A stretch of DNA of 64,000 bases from Diplolepis rosae. Its lineage: Eukaryota > Arthropoda > Insecta > Hymenoptera > Diplolepididae. Position numbers and translations under genes: made by a program. The notes beneath the pieces were generated by a model. The model saw only the letters and a program-made list of their open reading frames with translations. It was not told where the DNA came from and did not search any database. The stretch is from NCBI GenBank assembly GCA_030998225.1, contig JAPYXD010000250.1, positions 1 to 64,000 on the forward strand, read 5' to 3'. Below, in pieces: positions 33,398-45,439 of the stretch (position 1 is the first letter of the stretch; every line of letters starts with the position of its first letter).

Positions 33398-36300
33398 TAC
33401 CTAACATAAATGATATACTCGATTCACTCGGATCTGCCAGATATTTTTCAGTATTTGATTTAGCTACTGGTTTTCACCATATAAAAATGGACCCTAAAGA
33501 CTCTCATAAAACTGCATTTTCTACACCTCATGGCCATTATGAATTTGATAGAATGCCCTTCGGTTTAAAAACCGCTCCTGCAACATTTCAAAGGTTAATG
33601 GATATTACTTTAACTGGATTAATAGGAACAGAACTCTGTGTATATCTTGACGACATAATCATATTTGCTTATACACTAGAAGAACATGAGAAAAAATTTA
33701 ATAATTTAATACAACGTCTTCGAAAAGCAAACCTTCATTTACAACCAGACAAATGTGAATTTCTGCGACCTGAGATAGGATATTTAGGTCATATAATTGA
33801 TAAAAATGGAGTTCGACCCGACCCCAAGAAAATAATAGCCGTAAAAGAATTTCCAGTTCCAAAAACACAAAAGAATGTCAAACAATTCTTAGGATTAGCA
33901 GGATATTATCGTAGATATATCGAAGGATTTTCAAAAATTGCCAATCCTCTTAATCAACTTCTAAAAAAGGATACCCCTTTCATATGGACCGATAAACAGC
34001 AAACAGCTTTTGATATTTTAAAATCAAGATTACGTGAAGAACCATTCTTACAACGACCCGATTTTTCTCAACCCTTTGTTCTCACAACAGATGCTTCAGG
34101 ATACGCAATAGGAGGTATATTATCACGTGGTAAAATAGGCAAGGATAAACCAATAGCATATGCTTCACGTAGTTTAAGTGACGCTGAGAAAAAATACGAC
34201 ACATATGAAAAAGAAGCACTTGCAATAATATTTTGTGTCACTCATTTCCGTCCTTATTTATATGGAAGAAAATTTACCCTAGTAACTGATCATAAACCAC
34301 TAGTTTGGTTTCAAAACTCTAAGGATCCTTGCTCACAAGTTTCACGTTGGAGGTTGAAACTCGCAGAATATGATTTTGATGTAGTATACAAAGCTGGAAA
34401 AATGAATGTCAATGCAGACGCTCTTTCAAGAAACCCCATTATTAATGGAGAAAAATCAAAAAATTTACACGAAAATGATGACGATACCTTCATGACATCT
34501 GAAGAAAAAATAAATCTTGAGAATGCTTTTATAAAAATTAATCAAGAAAATAATATCAAAAAAGGAAATACTTCGAAAAATAAATATTTTAATTCAGTAT
34601 TCGCCAAAGATGATGCGAATGACTTTAGTGAAACTTCAGAAGGACCAATATTCGATGTTAATTTGAGGTTATCGGATATTTTCAATGGAATCTTAAATGA
34701 GAAATTACTTAACGAAATTAATAAAGATATAGTCAAATATAAAAATTTATTTAAACTACTATCTTCAAAACTTCCTGTTATAAATTATGAAAATTCGCCA
34801 TGTAAAACCATGACTACTAAAAGTAAAAAGAAAAAACAAGAACGAATGAAAAATTCAAATCAGCATAAAAATCTAGAAAATTTAAATCAAAATGAAATCC
34901 AAGAAAAATTAGACGAAAAATTTTCTTCTAAACCTCTTGTGAAGAAACGTCGAGGTAGGCCAAGAAAAAATCTACTTACAAATTTAAAAATTATTCCCTC
35001 TCAAACAAAAAGAAAGAGAGGTAGACCAAGAAAACAAATATATGAAAAAGAACTACCAGAAATAAATATGCAAAAAGGAAGCCGAACAAAAGTAGAATCA
35101 GATTCCAACTCTGATCCTGATTCTGATCCTGAATCTGATCCTGAATATTTGGACTACTTAAAGGAAATCCAAGCAAAAAATAAAAGAAATAAAAATGGCA
35201 AAAAGCCTAAACAATTTATTATACCTCAAGAGGAAAAAAGTGAAAATTGTTTTTCTACTTCTGAAGACGAAGTAATTGATAACGAACCTGAAGATGCTCT
35301 CTCTGAAAGTTCTTGTATTGAAGAAATTTTTGAAAATGAAAATATCAAAGACACTTCTAATGAACGAAATTCTGAAATAAACAAAAATCGACAAATAGAA
35401 ACCAGGGAAAATCTCGAAAAGGATAATAATTCAGAATTCGAAGAAAACCTACCACCCCCAGAGCCCCCTCTAACCAAATCAAAATCTACCAGGCAAATTT
35501 TAATAAATAAAAATATTGTTGAATGTCGCGATCAATTAACGATGCGGAAAGATAATTATGTATATTTTGTTACAACAAATGGAAATCCTCGAGATAATGG
35601 ATCAAAAAGTCTAGAAAAACGTGGAACCTTACCAAAATTTAAAAACTTACAAAAGGGAGCAGCGAAAGAAATTAAAAAAGGAAACTATTATCATTTTGCT
35701 CTTCCGATCAAAGGGGAAATTCAAGACAATTTATCTGAAACCTTAAATAATATAAAATTGTCAATTTATTCATTACACGAATCATCTCAAAAATTGAATT
35801 TACGATCAATTAGTATTTCAAAGACTTCGAAAATCAACTACATAGCTTGGGAAGAAATAAAATTAATATTTGATTTAGTTTTTGCAAATTCACTTACGAA
35901 AATAATAATTTGTAATGGCATAACGCAATATCCAACAAAAGAACAAAGATCACAATTAATTGAAGAAGCACACTCCTCAGCATTAGGAGGCCATAAAGGC
36001 GTCACAAAGACCTATAATCGAATTCGCCAAAAATTTTCTTGGGAAAATATGGAAGTCGATATTCAAAAGTATATTCAAGGCTGTTTACAATACCAAATAA
36101 AAAAATTAGTTCGAGTTAAAACTAAAAATCCTATGGTTATTACGGATACACCCACTACTGCCTTCGAAAAAATATCAATGGATATTGTTGGTCCACTACC
36201 AGAAACAAAGTCTGGAAATCTGTATATTCTTACTATACAGGATAATTTTACAAAATACTCTCTAGCAATAACTCTTCCTAATCATCAAGCTGGTACAATA

Positions 36301-36837
36301 ACAGACGCGTCCGTGAAAAAATTTATTTGCATCTTTGGATCACCAAAAGGAGTACTAACGGATCAAGACAAAGATTTTTTAAGCAATTTATTAAAAAGAT
36401 TAGCAAAACGCTTTAGAATCAAACAATTTCGTAGCACAGCTTTTCACCCTCAATCCAATGGATCACTTGAACGATCACATCATGTCCTAGGTGAATATCT
36501 CAAACAATTTGTAGCAAAAAATTCAGAATGGGACGATTGGCTAGAAATAGCAATGTTTTTATATAACACAAGTGTACACGAAGCCGCAAAATATACGCCT
36601 TACGAATTAGTTTTTAGCAAATTAGCCCGTAAACCCTCTAGTGAACCTCTATCACAAAATGAAAAATTCCAACCCAATGATGATTATTTGATCAAATTTG
36701 TCACACAACTGCATGAAATGCGAACACAAGCAAGAGAAAATCTCATAACGGCAAACGAAAAAACAAAAATGGACCACGCTAGAAAAATAAATCCCTTGGA
36801 AATAAAAATTGGGGATAATGTATTTTTATGTGCCACC
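33398..36837 (+). pseudogene. gypsy pol part 2: RT, RNase H, AT-hook linker, macro-like region, integrase
   Basis: The open frame 33322-36885 is element sequence from 33398. RT: VFDLATGFHHIKM, MPFGLKTAPATFQ and catalytic YLDDIIIFA (33643). RNase H: TTDASGYAIGGILSR and VTDHKPLVWF (about 34090-34410). A linker of about 370 residues (34430-35500) holds KKRRGRPRK (34942-34968) and KRKRGRPRK (35008-35034), two AT-hooks, then an acidic SDSNSDPDSDPESDPE run. Residues from 35540 to 35930 form a separate globular segment (DNYVYFVTTNGNPRDNGSKS, RSISISKTS, KIIICNG). Integrase follows, with zinc motif H-H-C-Y (GCLQYQIKK, second Cys changed to Tyr) and D,D-35-E at 36181, 36361 and 36469. A DNA element cuts the frame near 36830; the tail resumes at about 37391. 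Confidence 0.93.
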
Positions 36838-37395
36838 GGCGCGCAAACTCGTTTTTTCGCTACAGTTAACAGTAGCGCAATGTAGTACATTTCGCCAGAA
36901 AGGAATGAAATGTAAAAATTGAACTGCGCATGCGCCCATAGCCATGAAACGAAGCTCAATCCTTCTTATTCTTCTTCTTCTTCGTACAGCGTTAGCATCT
37001 TACTTTCAAAGCCTTGTACATTTGAACTGCGCATGCGTCTACTAAAATCCATTACTACTACACAAGATCGATAAAATCAAAATGGCCGGGACAAGTCGTG
37101 ATATATCAAGTGTAATGACTAGCGCCGCAAACAACTACAATACTAGTTTAGATTCCAGTGTACGCATAAAAACTCGTATACGCACCGAAGTCACATAAAA
37201 TAGAATACGTGCCAATGCACACAATTCGGGTAATTCCGAGACTCGCGACAATGCTCGCAGGACTGATCGCGCTTCGGCTTCGTCTCGGCTTTGCCTCGAT
37301 TACGCCTTAGCTTCGATCTCCTGCGAGCATTGTCGCTCGTCCCGCAATGACCCTCATTCTGCGCCTGGGCACTTAATGTACTATTATTAAAAGGA
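36825..37395. mobile_element. Non-autonomous DNA element X, copy 2
   Basis: Splits the gypsy integrase tail after GDNVFL. The ends GTGCC-ACCGGCGC and (inverse of the right side) GTGCCCAGGCGC look like short TIRs; AATGTA occurs on both flanks, so a duplication of about 8-12 bp is likely but its limits are unclear. It carries TGCGCATGCG twice (36925-36934, 37028-37037) and AAAATGGCCG (37079-37088). It matches 6322-6725. Confidence 0.75.
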
Positions 37396-37550
37396 GGAAA
37401 AATTAAATAGCTGGATAATCAATACACAGGGTCTCACGAAGTTTTAGATGTACTAGGAAAAGGAAATGTAAAAATCAACATAAAAGGAAAACCGACAGTA
37501 GTTCACGTGAATCGAATAAAAAGATCGCACATAAATATACAAAATTGATA
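37391..37550 (+). pseudogene. gypsy integrase C-terminal tail
   Basis: Resumes the pol frame as KGGKIK, meets a TAG near 37408, then LDNQYTGSHEVLDVLGKGNV, ending HVNRIKRSHINIQN and a stop at about 37548. This is the small barrel-like tail typical of insect gypsy integrases (compare 51129-51353). Confidence 0.75.
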
Positions 37551-37831
37551 AACTGAATTTGAATTCAAACTAAAATAATATAAACTTTGCATAAAACCAA
37601 AGCGTTTAGAATAACTAAACCAGGAAATGTTTTAAACAAGAGAGCCTTTGATATTTTATTCTAATCTTATTTGTTCTATTTCAGAGATTCGAGAAGCTCA
37701 CTGTACCTTCAAATAGCAATCACAAAATTTTAATATATTTTATGTTTTTTTTTCAGAGTATATTAAACTCCTCAAACTAGCAAGTATTTATCAAATGCAT
37801 CAAAATTTTCCAACTTTTCTTTTCTATTCAG
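37551..37831 (+). other. gypsy sequence after pol, env missing
   Basis: Holds no clear gene. A T-rich tract followed by CAG (TTTTTTTTCAGAGTATATT, near 37747) could be a splice acceptor for an envelope transcript. The element is cut by the LTR-like unit at 37832. Confidence 0.35.
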
Positions 37832-40080
37832 CTGTCACGTCCAATTTATAAATTAAAAAATACCATACCTATCTAAAAGTCTAGAGTTAATTGCCCTATC
37901 TACGTTCCTCTATTTGTTGTAAATAATAAACAAATAACCAGGTTGAGGATAAGCCAAATGAATTAAAGGAAGTTATTATTTAAGTAAATATTTATTTATA
38001 AATTAAAATATATATTTTTTTAATAAAAACAACCCAAGCTACTTAGTTACGCTGATTGCAGTTTTCTCTTTTCCTTTGAAAATAGTTGTATAACCTTATT
38101 AAGTGAGTCTCCGGATAAAGTGTAGTTATATATATATATCTTCAAGGGTTGTCTGTTCCAGCACTGGCATTTGCACACTGTAATCCTTTAGCCCGCTGTG
38201 GTTCGCCTCTTCACCAGACAGCGCTTCGATTATAGGGATTTAGAAATTTGGTTCTCTAAGAGACACAACCGCGCGACGAATTGACTGATTCTCCGTTTCG
38301 CACTATGCGACCTTGTACGAACTCGTTGATCTATTTTTACACGACCTGAAGACTATGGATCTCGAATTACACTTGTACTGCAGCTCTCGGATTACTGTCT
38401 TTAGAGTTTCCATGCATCTGTTTATATAGGGATATGGTATTTTAAGGCATTGCAACTCAGTCGGCCAATGTATTAGATTTTAGATCCGAGCATTTCAACA
38501 GGGGTTGGCGCTTCCATAAGCATCTTAGGTTTCAGTGTGTTGGGTTCACAGGCTGGGCTGGCTTTATTAGTGTGCGTTGGAAGTCACACCGATTTCCAAT
38601 CTGTGTGATCATAGTAGGTGTATCGTTTTCTTCTTAGTGTACATGCTACATGCACTTTCTTAAGATGTAGCGTAGATTTGTCAACTGCATCAGTTAGGCT
38701 TAGTCGCAAGGGTCAATTTCATTATTTGTATATATAGGCAATAAAGAAAAAGTGACAATACAATTATCGTACAATAGGTTACAATTAATTAATTAACAAT
38801 TTAAATTAACAATTATTATGTCATTACATTTAAACAATCTTCATTGTTTATACAAATATCTTAAATGATAGTTATAAACGAATATAGCTTACGACAACAA
38901 ATTGCACATGATAACAACAACAACCCGTTTGCGGGTGTCCGGTGTGGACCTTGCAGCCGGCTGGGAGAGGGTTTGGCTACCCTCGTCCGCAACTTCCTTC
39001 TGTTTTGGGGGTCTTACTTCCTTCATCTTTTGTACCATGAGGCCTCTCATCAGGTACTCGAAGGAGTTGAGGTAGCAGACGGTATCCTCAATGTCGTACC
39101 GTAGCGCCCCGAGCTACTTCTTCGCCTCCTTAATGCCGTCCCTGATTGTGAGGTGCATATTCTTCTTGGTCCTGGAGAAGTTCTCCATCTTTTCCAGTCC
39201 CGATTCTACCCTCCTTAGGATCTCCAATTGTTTGTTGTTCCTCTCGTGGAGCCAGTCCCGGTACTGCCGTACCTGGGACTTATCGGTCTCGAACGCATCC
39301 ACTGTCTCCTCCATCACGTCCAACTCGCCTCCAAACATCTCCTTACACATTGTTTTATTTAAATTTTTAAACTCCATTTTTATTCCCACGATTAGCTAGG
39401 GAAGTATTCGGTCCGCCCCTGCAGAGCCACGCATGCAGGGGTAAGGCCTCAATACTCTAGGAGGTAGCCTGATTTCCTACAGACACCGTGTGAGACACCA
39501 CTCCCTGGTGCCATGCAGCCCTCGGCACGGTAGTTAACACCTTGGCTTGGGGGTTATTCCTTCGGGACCATCCCTGGAACATTGTCCGCGACTGCTTATT
39601 TAGTTTTGTATCCGTATTCAGCAGTAACCCTCGGTACAGGGCCCCTCTATCCGCAACCTGAGAACGCGCCCGGTGGCCTGTTCTAGGGCCCCCTGATCGG
39701 TTTCCGAAGAAACCAATGCAGGACCGGGAATAATAATAATAATAATAATAATAACAATGATAATCATTATTATTATTATACGGTTAAAATAACTATATTG
39801 TTATTTAACATTTGTTCTAGTATGTCAATTGTTCTTGACAACAATAATAGCTATAATAATGGTAAACAACCATGAAATATAATATTTGTTGTAATTAATA
39901 GTTTATTAATCGTATGTATTTTTCATTGTTATAAACCGATATTACAGCTGATAGTAATATTATCGATTATTATATGTGATTAGCTATAATCATAATAGTA
40001 TGTAATAAAAATGAAGGTAATAATGAGTGTTGAATAATATAATGATACAATAGTATTATATTATTGCTATTATATGTTTC
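37832..40080 (+). repeat. LTR-like unit, copy 3 (diverged, with R1 insert)
   Basis: Starts TGTCACGTCC and follows the order of copy 1 read on the minus strand: CCTATCT.CGTTCCTCT, TTTTCTCTTTTCCTTT, ATCTTAGGTTTCAGTGTG, a SACACCGATTTCCAA block, TTAGTCGCAAGGGTCAAT and the AT-rich field. Identity is clearly lower than between copies 1 and 2. It is interrupted at 38907-39730 by R1 LINE sequence and ends near 40080 against Penelope sequence. Confidence 0.65.
38907..39730 (-). mobile_element. R1-clade LINE fragment: 5' UTR and ORF1 start
   Basis: GC-rich against its surroundings. On the minus strand a GC-rich leader (39730-39390, ending at an ATT repeat at 39731-39755) precedes an ORF1 start at 39389: MGIKMEFKNLNKTMCKEMFG, with a coiled-coil-like EETVDAFETDKSQVRQYRDW region. 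The frame hits TAG at 39114 and continues in frame (YLNSFEYLMRGLMVQKMKEV) to about 38925. Everything 3' of this, including ORF2, is missing, unusual because LINEs normally lose the 5' end. Confidence 0.75.
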
Positions 40081-40397
40081 GTAAACAAACATCGTCTGAC
40101 AGAGTTATTAACTATTCTTCAAATCATCCAACTCAACAAAAGAAAAATATTGTTTTTAACCTTGTTGACATAGCAATTTAATTATCTCATCATGAATTTT
40201 AACATGAGAATTTGTGTAAAGTTTTTCAGATTTTAAAACTTGATAATTATCCTTCAAATTTTATCGAGCAGAATATTAAAATCCGTCTAGAAAAAATTAG
40301 ATCTTCTTTTAATTCTATCCATTATGAAAAGATCAGCAAAAAAAGAAGTACTTTTCTCATAACTTCATTATTACTATTTAACTTTAATGTTCAAATT
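40081..40397 (+). pseudogene. Older Penelope-like element, fragment 1
   Basis: The reading NYSSNHPTQQKKNIVFNLVD then KLDNYPSNFIEQNIKIRLEK is the region after the RT fingers/palm of Penelope-like proteins (compare 42205-42380 in the young copy). It carries stops. The frame is interrupted at 40397 by the young Penelope copy; the 17-bp ACTTTAATGTTCAAATT at 40381-40397 repeats at 43720-43736. Confidence 0.75.
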
Positions 40398-40462
40398 ATA
40401 ATACCGGTAACAACATATCTACAAACTAATTATCAGGCCTAAAACCTTTATTACATCGAAAC

Positions 40463-42988
40463 ATGGAGAACATACAAGGATTCTACGACAATTTACGAAA
40501 TGAATACAATCCACAACTAGTTAAAGACATCAAATTATATAAACAGTTTACCAGCAATTTAAAGAAAAGAGAGATACAGAGAAAATTTTTATTGGAATGT
40601 AGATCGCACAACATTTTGCCTAATCATATTTTAAATCAAACATACATAAATATCAGATTTTTTTCGAAACATATTTGTGAGGAGATTGAGAACTCGACAA
40701 GACTTTTTGGTAAAAAAATTTTAAATTTTGAAATAACTGGCATTTCACAAGAAATTAAACAAATCAGCAAGGATATCTACTACTACAAAATGAAAATTAT
40801 AAACCAAACTTCAAATGATTTTTATAACAATTTAAAAACAAAAAATCAAACTACTATTGAAAAGTATACAAAGAAACTACACAACAATATTACAAATAAA
40901 TTGGAAAATCTAAAAATTGCTCAAATTCCAAAATTAGTTACAGACAAAAACAATTGGTTTATAAACTTGTCAAATAAACAAATCCCTGACAACGTTGCAG
41001 ATATTCTTAGTCTCGGTGGTAAGTTTGCTTTTAATTACAATAAAAAAACTTTTCCTATTACTAAAATTATTACAAATTTAGAATATAACATTCATAACAT
41101 TCCCTATGACAATAGAAACTACATAAGAAATGAATTAACATATTGGGTTCAAAATTGGCTATATAATGAAAATAGTAATATTAATAAAAATATTTTCTTA
41201 CAAAAAGATATTTATGAAACAAAAAATTTTTTAAAAAATAACACAGACATTATCTTAACAAATGCAGACAAAAGTAATAAAACTATTCTAATGAACAAAA
41301 ATGATTACAACTCAAAAATTTACGATCTTCTCAATAATCCATCTACTTACATTAAACTAAAAAAAGATCCAACTAATGAAATAAACAATACTTTAACTAT
41401 AACTTTAAATGAACTAAAAGATAAAAATATTATTGATGAAAAACTTTAAAAATTTCTTCATTGTAGCACCAATATTGCACCCAAATTCTATGGTTTACCA
41501 AAAATCCATAAAACCAACTGTCCACTAAGACCTATCACTTCCTTCATTGGTTCACCTTTATACAACCTATCTAAATTACTTTCTAAATCTATGCAAAAAA
41601 CAGTTGGACATACTGAATATCATATTAAAGATAGTTTTGAATTCAAAAAGAAAATTTCCAATATCTATATACCAAATAACTTCACTATTATCTCACTTGA
41701 TGCAGTGTCCATGTACACTAATATTTCTTGGAATCTTATTAGAAAATCAGTTAAATTAAGATGGAATCAAATAAAAACCAATACTTTTCTCAAACAAACA
41801 CATTTCGATAATATTTTACAATTTTGTTTAGAATCATCATACTGTACTTATAACAATGAATTTTATAAACAAATTTTTGGTTTACCAATGGGATCGCCTC
41901 TATCAGCTACTGCTGCAAACGTTGTCATGGAAGAGTTAGAGAAAAAAATTTTAAAAAAATTACCTTATAATATTATATTTTATTACAGATATGTAGATGA
42001 CACTTTAATTTGTCTACCAGAAAACAAAGTAGAAGATATTTTATGCAGATTTAATTCCATAGATAAAAAACTAAAATTCACTTTAGAAAAATCTATAAAT
42101 AATAATATCAATTTTTTGGATGTAAATATCCAAGTTATTGATAATAAAATTAAAACTAATTGGTACAAAAAACCAATTTGGTCAGGTCGATATATCAATT
42201 TTTTCTCTAACCACTGTTTAACATATAAAATTGGCGTTATCTACTCACTTACTGATAGAGCAATACTCTTATCAGATAAAGATTTTCATATAAATAATTT
42301 AAATTGTGTGCGATCTACATTACTAAAAAATGGCTATCCACTAGATCTTTTAAATGAAAAAATTTTCGAACGTTATAAAAAATTAATAACAATTCAACAT
42401 AAAACAAATCAAGTATGTGAAATTTATAATATAGATCACAGAGAAAGTAGAAAAGTCATAACTTTTCCATATATTCAAAATTTTCAAGAACAGCTATGCA
42501 GAATCTTTAAAAAAACTAAACTTCAAATTGTCTTTACAATAGAAAACTCTTTCCAAAAAAAATTATTTCCAACAATTAAAGATAGAACACAAAAAAAAAA
42601 ATTTAAATATAATGTCATTTATGAAATTAACTGTATTCAATGCAACAAAAAATATATTGGACAAACTTGCAGATTCTTACACAATAGATTACTAGAACAT
42701 GCTAGATCTGTTAAAAATAAAGATAACAAAACTGCACTTGCAGAACATGCTACTTCTTACAAACATTCCTTTGATTTTAAAAATACTAAAATTTTAGATA
42801 CAGAAAATATTTTTAAAAAACGATTAATTTTAGAAATGATTTATATTCAAAAAGAAAATTTTTCTATTAATTACAAAACAGATATTGAAAATCTAAGTGC
42901 CATTTATAATAATATAATAAAATCCATAACAACACTTTTTCTACTTTCTCTTATCTTTTCTAATCTTTTTAATTGTATAATTTCATAA
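40463..42988 (+). pseudogene. Penelope RT with GIY-YIG endonuclease, one stop codon
   Basis: 841 codons in a single frame, broken only by TAA at 41447-41449. The N-terminal part has TNADKSNKTILMNKNDY, the Penelope-specific motif before the RT. After the stop come KFYGLPKIHK, SLDAVSMYTN (first catalytic Asp), FGLPMGSPLSATAANVV, YRYVDDTLI (catalytic YVDD) and FLDVNIQVI. The C-terminal GIY-YIG nuclease is VIYEINCIQCNKKYIGQTC, with the Arg in LHNRLLEHAR and a likely catalytic Glu in ILEMIYIQKE; the CIQC pair fits the Cys-containing spacer seen in Penelope endonucleases. Start chosen at the first ATG, MENIQGFYDNLRNEY. The protein reverse-transcribes and nicks target DNA in the nucleus. A stop readthrough or a recent mutation are equally possible. 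Confidence 0.93.
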
Positions 42989-43635
42989 ATTTCAAAAATT
43001 ACCATTGAATGTTACCAATAGCCGATATATTACATATTAATTTTCTTGAGAACACACCATAACATCAACAACGCTACGATAGCCAAATGAACAATTGTGG
43101 AGACATTTTACTTCCAAAGTTTTATGTAATATAAAATTTTTAATAATATGTAACAATAACGTATAAATAATGGAAACTGCTTGTAAGTAACTAATATTTC
43201 AAAAAATTTCTTTACATAATTTAATTCAAAATTTATCTCTTATATATTTATTTTATAGGTGTCGTTATCGATCAATATAACCTAAAAAGGTTGACACCAG
43301 TTATCCTAACAATAAATTTTAAAAAATTTTAACGAACTCTCATAGTAACTAATATGCTATGATGATAATTTTACAACATATTTTTATGCCTTTAAACTTG
43401 GATTTTTTTAAATTTAACCAATCATCAAACAATATGAATGGAAGTAAAATACTAAATATGTCATCCACGGTATGTTTATTATCATTATTATTCTTTCTCT
43501 CTTTTATCTTCTCTTAATTTTATATATTATATTGAAAAAACAAAATCTTTTTATTATATAAATATTATCTTTTTATTATATTCATAATTTTTCAAAAAAT
43601 TTTATATATATTCATTTTGTATTTCCTTTTTATAG

Positions 43636-43676
43636 TCTTGATAAGGACCGGAAAATCGGTCGAAACGTTGACGTAC
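43636..43676 (+). ncRNA. Hammerhead-ribozyme-like sequence (degenerate)
   Basis: TTGATAAG, stem GACCG, loop GAAAAT, stem CGGTC, GAAA, then CGTTGACGTA. The order core box 1, stem II, GAAA box, very short stem III (CGT/ACG) fits the minimal type I hammerheads known from Penelope-like elements. Two bases of the first core box differ from CTGATGA, so activity is doubtful. Confidence 0.5.
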
Positions 43677-43719
43677 TTTTTAAAAATAAAACAACTTTAC
43701 AAAACCGGAAAGGCCATTC

Positions 43720-44110
43720 ACTTTAATGTTCAAATTGAAAGTATTCAATATTTCAACTATCCCAATTGTCAATAAAAATTTGAGCTCTGTCATCAAATTA
43801 GGTAAAGACAGCACCAAAAAAATGGATAGAACTAATGTTGTTTATAAAATTCGTTGCAAAGTTTGCGAAGCGTGTTATATCGGTGAAACAAAAAGAACTT
43901 TAAAGAAACTTATAAAGGAACATATTAATAATAGAAATAACCAATCAGTTGTTTGTCAGCATCAAATTAATTTTAGACATGAATTTGATTGGAATAGGAC
44001 TGTTGCAGTAGATTCCGAAATTATTTATTTATTTTTGGATGAAAAAAAGACTTTTTGTGACAAGAATAAATAAGCACTTCATAATTGGTGCGATCATAAA
44101 TATAATTTCA
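43720..44110 (+). pseudogene. Older Penelope-like element, fragment 2 (GIY-YIG end)
   Basis: The frame 43726-44073 contains VVYKIRCKVCEACYIGETKR and LKKLIKEHINNR, a GIY-YIG endonuclease end. It picks up where fragment 1 stops once the young element and one copy of the duplication are removed. Sequence differs strongly from the young copy. Confidence 0.82.
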
Positions 44111-44942
44111 ATTTTGATTTTCTTCTATCAAGGGAACTTTTCTTGATTCCCATCCTATTGGAAGAACAGTTTCTACAAACATTGAGTCTGTAAATGTAAA
44201 CTGTGCGATGGCGTTACAAATCGCTTTTCCAATAGGAATTAATGTGCAACAATAACAAATTAAATAAGGTAACGGACCCGATACTCGATAACCTAACGGG
44301 AAGGGTGTCGAGTTTTACTAGTCTGAAAGCTCTTCAAGACATTTTAAATTGAAAGACAAGTGTGAAGAAATTTGTAATAAGTAATCTAGATATTTTTTAA
44401 GCTATTGATACAACGAAATATAGAATTTTTTAATATTAATGTTTAAACAAGAAATATTCAAACAAAGACTGCTAAGGCGCAGTAGTCGATAACGACTTTA
44501 CCCGCTGGAGCAGTTATCGAGACCTGAGGGACCCCAATAGTCGATATAGACGATCCGAACTGAAATGAGGTTAGGGATGTCAAGATTACTCTAAAAAAAG
44601 ATGCCTTGTTTTATTGTCAATAAATCTTACTTATTGTTTATTGAATATGTAATAAAATTATTTATAACAATTATAAATAAACATTTATAATTTCATTTTA
44701 TTTATAATTTTCATTTGAATAAGTTATTTATAAATTGACTATATTATCTATAATAATTAATTTAAATGAAATATTTATAATTTTTTATATTAATAAACAA
44801 CAAAAACGAACACTTAGGGAAAATGAACATTTTATACATTTTTAAATATTAAACTCTTTATAAAAATTATTCAAAATTTTAAATTAAAGTTTATAATTAG
44901 TAATCTTATTGTGACTGTTGTTTTTGTGTCTGAAATAACGAA
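44111..44942. other. Unassigned
   Basis: No gene. It includes a less AT-rich stretch with TCGATAAC words (44276-44570) and an ATTTATAA-rich field (44600-44900). Confidence 0.4.
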
Positions 44943-45205
44943 AATTACAACCATCAATGATTTTTATCAATTATATGACCTAAATATCCTACTTCGGGTC
45001 GTAAAAATTCGCATTTGTCTGGTTGTAAATGAAGATTTGCTTTTCTATATCTTTCTGCTACATTGTTAAACTTATTTCCGTGCTCTTCTAGAGTATTTGC
45101 AAATATAACTATGCCATCAAGATATACAAAAATTTCTCTCCCGATTAATCCAGTTAATGTTAAATCCATTAATCTTTGAAACGTGGCTGGTGCTGTTTTT
45201 ATTTT
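44943..45205 (-). pseudogene. gypsy reverse transcriptase, palm fragment
   Basis: Minus strand: KTAPATFQRLMDLTLTGLIG, then FVYLDGIVIFA and LHLQPDKCEFLRPEVGYLGH. Close relative of the plus-strand gypsy RT, but the second Asp of the YLDD site is Gly. The N-terminal half of the RT is missing on this side: the frame meets T-rich sequence at 45206. Confidence 0.85.
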
Positions 45206-45439
45206 TTTATTCTATCCTTTGTCTATTCACATAAGTTTGTTTTTATCTTCTTGCCAATCTAGGATACCTTTTGAAACCAAAAAACCTCCTTTCTCGAACC
45301 AATACACCGCAAGCGGAACCGCCTTTCGTCTTTAAACTTCACGGGCAGCTGGTTCCAGCTTAAAGTCGCGTTTTCCATTTTTCCATGCCTCGCACAGCAG
45401 AGGATCACCCTTTGAACGGGTAAATCTCCGCCGCGCTGT

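Larger units (their letters stand above)
40398..43719 (+). mobile_element. Penelope-like element, nearly intact (3.3 kb)
   Basis: Bounded by the 17-bp target duplication ACTTTAATGTTCAAATT. It holds one long gene (40463-42988), an AT-rich 3' region of about 700 bp and, near its 3' end, a hammerhead-ribozyme-like sequence. It is inserted into an older Penelope fragment of a different lineage. Confidence 0.88.

Noticed and set aside
39091..39399. Plus-strand frame over the R1 fragment
   Set aside because: The minus-strand ORF1 reading has the right start, coiled-coil character and UTR; the plus frame is its shadow.
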